Of a stretch of DNA of 34,030 nt, positions 31,698-34,030 are shown piece by piece; within the stretch, counting starts at the first letter, position 1; every line of letters starts with the position of its first letter. Source of the DNA: Vitrella brassicaformis (taxonomy: Eukaryota > Sar > Vitrellaceae); the NCBI GenBank assembly GCA_001179505.1, contig CDMY01000610.1:1-34030 (forward strand), given 5' to 3'. Position numbers and translations under genes: made by a program. The notes beneath the pieces are model-generated. The model worked only from the letters and a program-made list of their open reading frames with translations. It was not told where the DNA came from and searched no databases.

Positions 31698-32924
31698 TGT
31701 GTGTATGTGTGTGTGTGTGTTGTGTAGGGTATCCCGCCAGCAAGATCACCCTCCTGACGACCTATAACGGCCAGAAGGCCCTACTCAATGATGTCGTCAG
31801 GAAAAGGTCAGCCGGCTGGCCAGCAAGATCGACACACGACCATGCTATGCTCGCCTTCACTCATGTATACTGCATCCATCTGTGTGGATACGTATATGTC
31901 AGGTGTGGATGGAATCCCAACATCGGCCTGCCGGCCAAAATCGAGACAGTCGACCGATACCAAGGGCAACAAAACGACTGTACGCAAAGGCCGAGGGGAT
32001 GACACCTTCCTGTGGGATGACACCTCCCTGTGTGTATGTGTCTGTTTGTGTGTTCAGATGTGCTGCTGTCATTGGTGCGGACCAACAGTGTGGGCCACAT
32101 CCGCGACATCAGGAGGCTGGTCGTCGCCATGTCACGCGCACGGCTCGGTACGCGCCTGCCCGCCACACACGATCTTTGTGCGGACACATAGATACGCCGC
32201 GCCACGTCTGTCCGTTTGTTTGCTGTGTGTGGCGGGTCTGCAGGTCTGTATGTGTTCGGTCGGCTTGAGCTGTTCGACCAGTGCATGGAGCTGGCACACG
32301 TCTTCTCGCTCTTTAAGGAAAGGTACGGACGTCGGCTGGCTGAATGACCACGTGCAGTGCAGTGCACACGACAGACACCACACACCTGTGTGTGTCGTGT
32401 TGGTGTGGCGTCATGTCATCAACCAGGCCCACACAGCTGGCCCTCGAGTTCAGCGAATCCTTCCAGACCGACAGACAGGTACGCACCGCATCCATCCCAT
32501 GCACACACGCCGCCACACCCCTTGATGCGATTGAATCACATTCACTGCCGTTGCCGTGCGTGTGTCATGGGTGCAGCCCTCCGAGAGCGGCACCGCCCGT
32601 CTGGTGAGTGACGTCGAGGCCATGTGGCGGCTGCTGGACGACAAGAACCAGGAGATCGTCAAGCGCAACGCCCCCACCACCGCCCCGCCATCCTTCCCGC
32701 CACCGCCCCTCCCACCCCCCGCCGCAGCCAGACCTCTCCCCATCCCAGATGTCAACGCCGTTAGGCCGCCACCAGGGCTGCGCGGCGGGGTGCTGCGCGA
32801 GCAGGATGACACCCAACAAGTCGATCAGGGTGGGGAGACCATGCAGCTTGACGAGGGAGAGGGCGGGGCAGCCGAGGAGCTGCCGAAGCCGGATGAAACA
32901 GAAAGGCCGATGAGTGATGAGTGA
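25110..32924 (+). CDS. AQR: RNA helicase Aquarius (intron-binding protein, IBP160)
   Basis: Superfamily 1 (Upf1-like) helicase of the spliceosome that binds introns upstream of the branch site and belongs to the intron-binding complex. More than 25 exons, estimated 1.5-1.6 thousand residues. The first exon (25110-26166) carries the N-terminal ARM-like domain; later blocks match the family closely: [88 protein letters not shown]. The helicase core has Walker A GPPGTGKT (split by an intron at about 28920), [19 protein letters not shown] (motif II), [13 protein letters not shown] (III), [38 protein letters not shown] (V) and [20 protein letters not shown] (VI). An insertion of about 180 residues lies at about 29620-30360. 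The tail is Pro-rich then acidic and ends at 32924. All core motifs are intact. Confidence 0.95.
26399..26420. repeat. (CT)n tract at AQR intron 2 3' end
   Basis: About ten CT units shortly before the AG at 26434. Similar tracts lie at about 26803-26823 and 31665-31698 in other AQR introns. These are conventional pyrimidine tracts, unlike the TG tracts elsewhere. Confidence 0.8.
29620..30360 (+). other. Charged insertion within the AQR helicase core
   Basis: Coding exons here add a basic, helical segment ([20 protein letters not shown], then [19 protein letters not shown]) and an acidic, Gln/Gly-rich stretch ([15 protein letters not shown], then [17 protein letters not shown]). They sit between a block ending [13 protein letters not shown] and one starting [17 protein letters not shown]. 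From general knowledge of human AQR, only a short linker occupies this position. The KRKRP and KKRRQE runs look like nuclear localisation signals. Confidence 0.75.
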
Positions 32925-32979
32925 GACACTGGCTGAGATTCTGAGAGTGTGAGTGCGTGTTTCAATGGATCTGAACGTG

Positions 32980-33033
32980 CGCAATCAATGGCCCAGGCCC
33001 AACCGGCCTCGAGCCCGACACGCGCGCGCGTGC
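32980..33033 (+). repeat. 54-bp direct repeat, copy 1
   Basis: Begins CGCAATCAATGGCCCAGGCC and ends in a CG-alternating tract (ACGCGCGCGCGTGC). It is identical over all 54 bases to 33341-33394, 361 bp downstream. It begins 56 bases after the AQR stop. Confidence 0.97.
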
Positions 33034-33148
33034 GGGGGAGACCGGCGGGAGAACATGAATGTGTTCGGGTGGGTGGGTCGTTTGCGAATACGAGGGACGA
33101 GCTCCAAATCGCGAGCCCGGAGATCGTTACACGGAAGAAGGCGAGCAG

Positions 33149-33166
33149 GCGAGCTAGTGAGCTCGC
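33149..33166. promoter_or_regulatory. Inverted AGCTCGC pair in the right-hand intergenic region
   Basis: GCGAGCTAGTGAGCTCGC is a near-palindrome like those in the divergent promoters. No gene start was identified nearby, so it may mark an unrecognised promoter, or be coincidence in GC-rich sequence. Confidence 0.35.
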
Positions 33167-33218
33167 TGGAGGCAGAGTCGCTACTGCGCCTCTGCCTGAT
33201 GTGTGTGCTCCGCTGCAC

Positions 33219-33240
33219 GTACGTCCGCGACCGGACGTAC
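33219..33240. repeat. 9-bp perfect hairpin
   Basis: GTACGTCCG (33219-33227) pairs exactly with CGGACGTAC (33232-33240) around a CGAC loop. It lies between the two 54-bp direct repeats. Confidence 0.8.
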
Positions 33241-33328
33241 CATCCTTACGCTCCCATACGTTCGCCTCCGCACCGATGTGTGCTCGCACTGCGAGCGTGC
33301 CTGTCTGCTGATCTGCCTGCCTGATCTG

Positions 33329-33427
33329 TCCTATCTTCACCGCAATCAATGGCCCAGGCCCAACCGGCCTCGAGCCCGACACGCGCGCGCGTGCTCCCAA
33401 CGACCACGGTGAGCGGTGAAGATAGGA
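33329..33427. repeat. 15-bp inverted repeat enclosing direct-repeat copy 2
   Basis: TCCTATCTTCACCGC (33329-33343) is the exact complement of 33413-33427. Imperfect pairing extends outward through GATCTG-rich sequence on both sides to roughly 40 nt. The enclosed segment is essentially the second 54-bp repeat, so this looks like a small terminal-inverted-repeat unit or a folded recombination site. Confidence 0.8.
33341..33394 (+). repeat. 54-bp direct repeat, copy 2
   Basis: Identical to 32980-33033 and in the same orientation. It sits inside the 15-bp inverted repeat (33329-33427), about 300 bp from the recombinase remnant. Confidence 0.97.
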
Positions 33428-33659
33428 GGCCAGATCTGGCGCAGATCGACGCAGACGACCCTCCTGTATGTGTGTGTTTCGATGCAGGTGATGTCTGTCT
33501 TTGATGCGCTTCACTCGTTGCACTCACTCGTTCGCCCCTCCCCTTACGCCCAGTGCTCTGCGTTGTTTTGCTGTTTCGTCACAGCTTTCTCCACGGCGTT
33601 TCTCTCTGCTATTGTACACTGGTACGCTCTACTACGCTCTCGCTGACATGCCTACGGTG

Positions 33660-34030
33660 TCTGTGTGTTCACAGGCCTTCGATGCGCCCCCATTGCGGAG
33701 GGAGTGTGACGATACCCGCGTCTGCATGCCCACTTCTTGCGCCGCCCGCTTGAGGGCCCTGTTCCAGGACGACCGGCTGGGTTGGTTCCTTTGTGTGTTG
33801 GCGCGTTCGCCCGCTTTGGGACGGATGAGGGGTGTGCCCTGCTCTTTGCGAAGTGCGGGAACCGGGAGGGCTTGCCCGGCAGCTGCAGGCGCAGCCCTTG
33901 CCCCGTGTGGTCGTTCTTCTGTTTGCGCATGAAGCTGGTGACCTTGTCCTCGGTCGCCTCGACGTCTCCCACTCGCACTCATCCGCCCTTCGCACACCGA
34001 AGAACTGGAGGAGGGGGATGGCTGCATTGC
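33660..34030 (-). pseudogene. Tyrosine recombinase fragment, frameshifted and truncated by the window end
   Basis: Reading leftward from the right edge, one frame gives DKVTSFMRKQKNDHTGQGLR and LQLPG (about 33955-33875), resembling the beta-hairpin KTD/KND-x-x-G-x-G segment of tyrosine recombinases. Another frame then gives TPLIRPKAG and WNRALKRAAQEVGMQTRVSS-HSLRNGGASKA (about 33840-33680), which carries the catalytic H-x-x-R motif. The frame change near 33860-33825 has no splice sites, so it looks like a frameshift. No following W/H or tyrosine motif is seen, and the first catalytic Arg would lie outside the window. Such proteins occur in Crypton, DIRS and related elements; the type cannot be named. 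Repeats at 32980-33427 may belong to the same element. Confidence 0.55.

Larger units (their letters stand above)
32925..33630. other. Repeat-rich intergenic region
   Basis: No supported gene. Open frames here are by-products of GC-rich repeats. It contains two identical 54-bp direct repeats, a 9-bp perfect hairpin, a 15-bp inverted repeat and an inverted AGCTCGC pair (33149-33166), just before a recombinase remnant. Confidence 0.6.

Noticed and set aside
32825-33523. Long minus-strand open frame over the AQR tail and repeats
   Set aside because: Composition reflects antisense of GC-rich coding sequence and repeats; no splice or family support.

Overview
This window is nuclear DNA from a microbial eukaryote. 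Genes are compact and GC-rich, and they are cut by many short spliceosomal introns (mostly about 50-150 nt, GT-AG with some GC-AG) whose 3' ends carry TG-rich tracts before CAG. The gene set is purely eukaryotic: Aquarius helicase, RFC3 clamp loader subunit, a GDP-fucose-type SLC35 transporter, a mitochondrial or plastid YqeH/NOA1 GTPase, and a eukaryotic TRMO. Intron style, gene density and microsatellite load fit an alveolate protist such as a chromerid, but nothing here fixes the taxon. All exon joins were made by hand from reading frame, splice consensus and family similarity.

Layout, left to right: 1-898 non-coding, with a 16-bp perfect hairpin; 899-4381 (-) a secreted or ER-targeted helical-repeat protein made of two tandem homologous halves; 4555-6344 (+) TRMO; 6825-8075 (-) SLC35C1-like transporter; 8320-12873 (-) an unusual stretch of duplicated exons that begins as an unrecognised gene and ends in a broken protein kinase; 13103-15279 (+) RFC3; 15616-19515 (-) NOA1/YqeH-like circularly permuted GTPase, with a 300-N assembly gap inside one intron; 19795-22876 (+) a candidate membrane RING protein (signal peptide, helical domain, one TM, coiled coil, altered RING); 23624-24712 (-) an unrecognised gene model with two in-frame stops; 25110-32924 (+) the Aquarius (AQR) intron-binding helicase with a large acidic insertion; 32925-34030 repeats plus a frameshifted tyrosine-recombinase fragment running off the right edge.

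Genes mostly alternate in strand as head-to-head pairs. A sense-oriented AGCTCGC(A/G) element lies upstream of most predicted 5' ends, often as an overlapping inverted pair where two genes diverge, and is a candidate core-promoter or initiator motif. The identified genes do not form one pathway: they serve tRNA modification, Golgi nucleotide-sugar import, DNA replication, organelle ribosome assembly and splicing. The most novel material is the AGCTCGC element, the double-unit secreted protein, the TM/coiled-coil/RING architecture, the exon-duplication locus with its kinase relic, the clustered GC-AG introns, and the repeat-flanked recombinase remnant.
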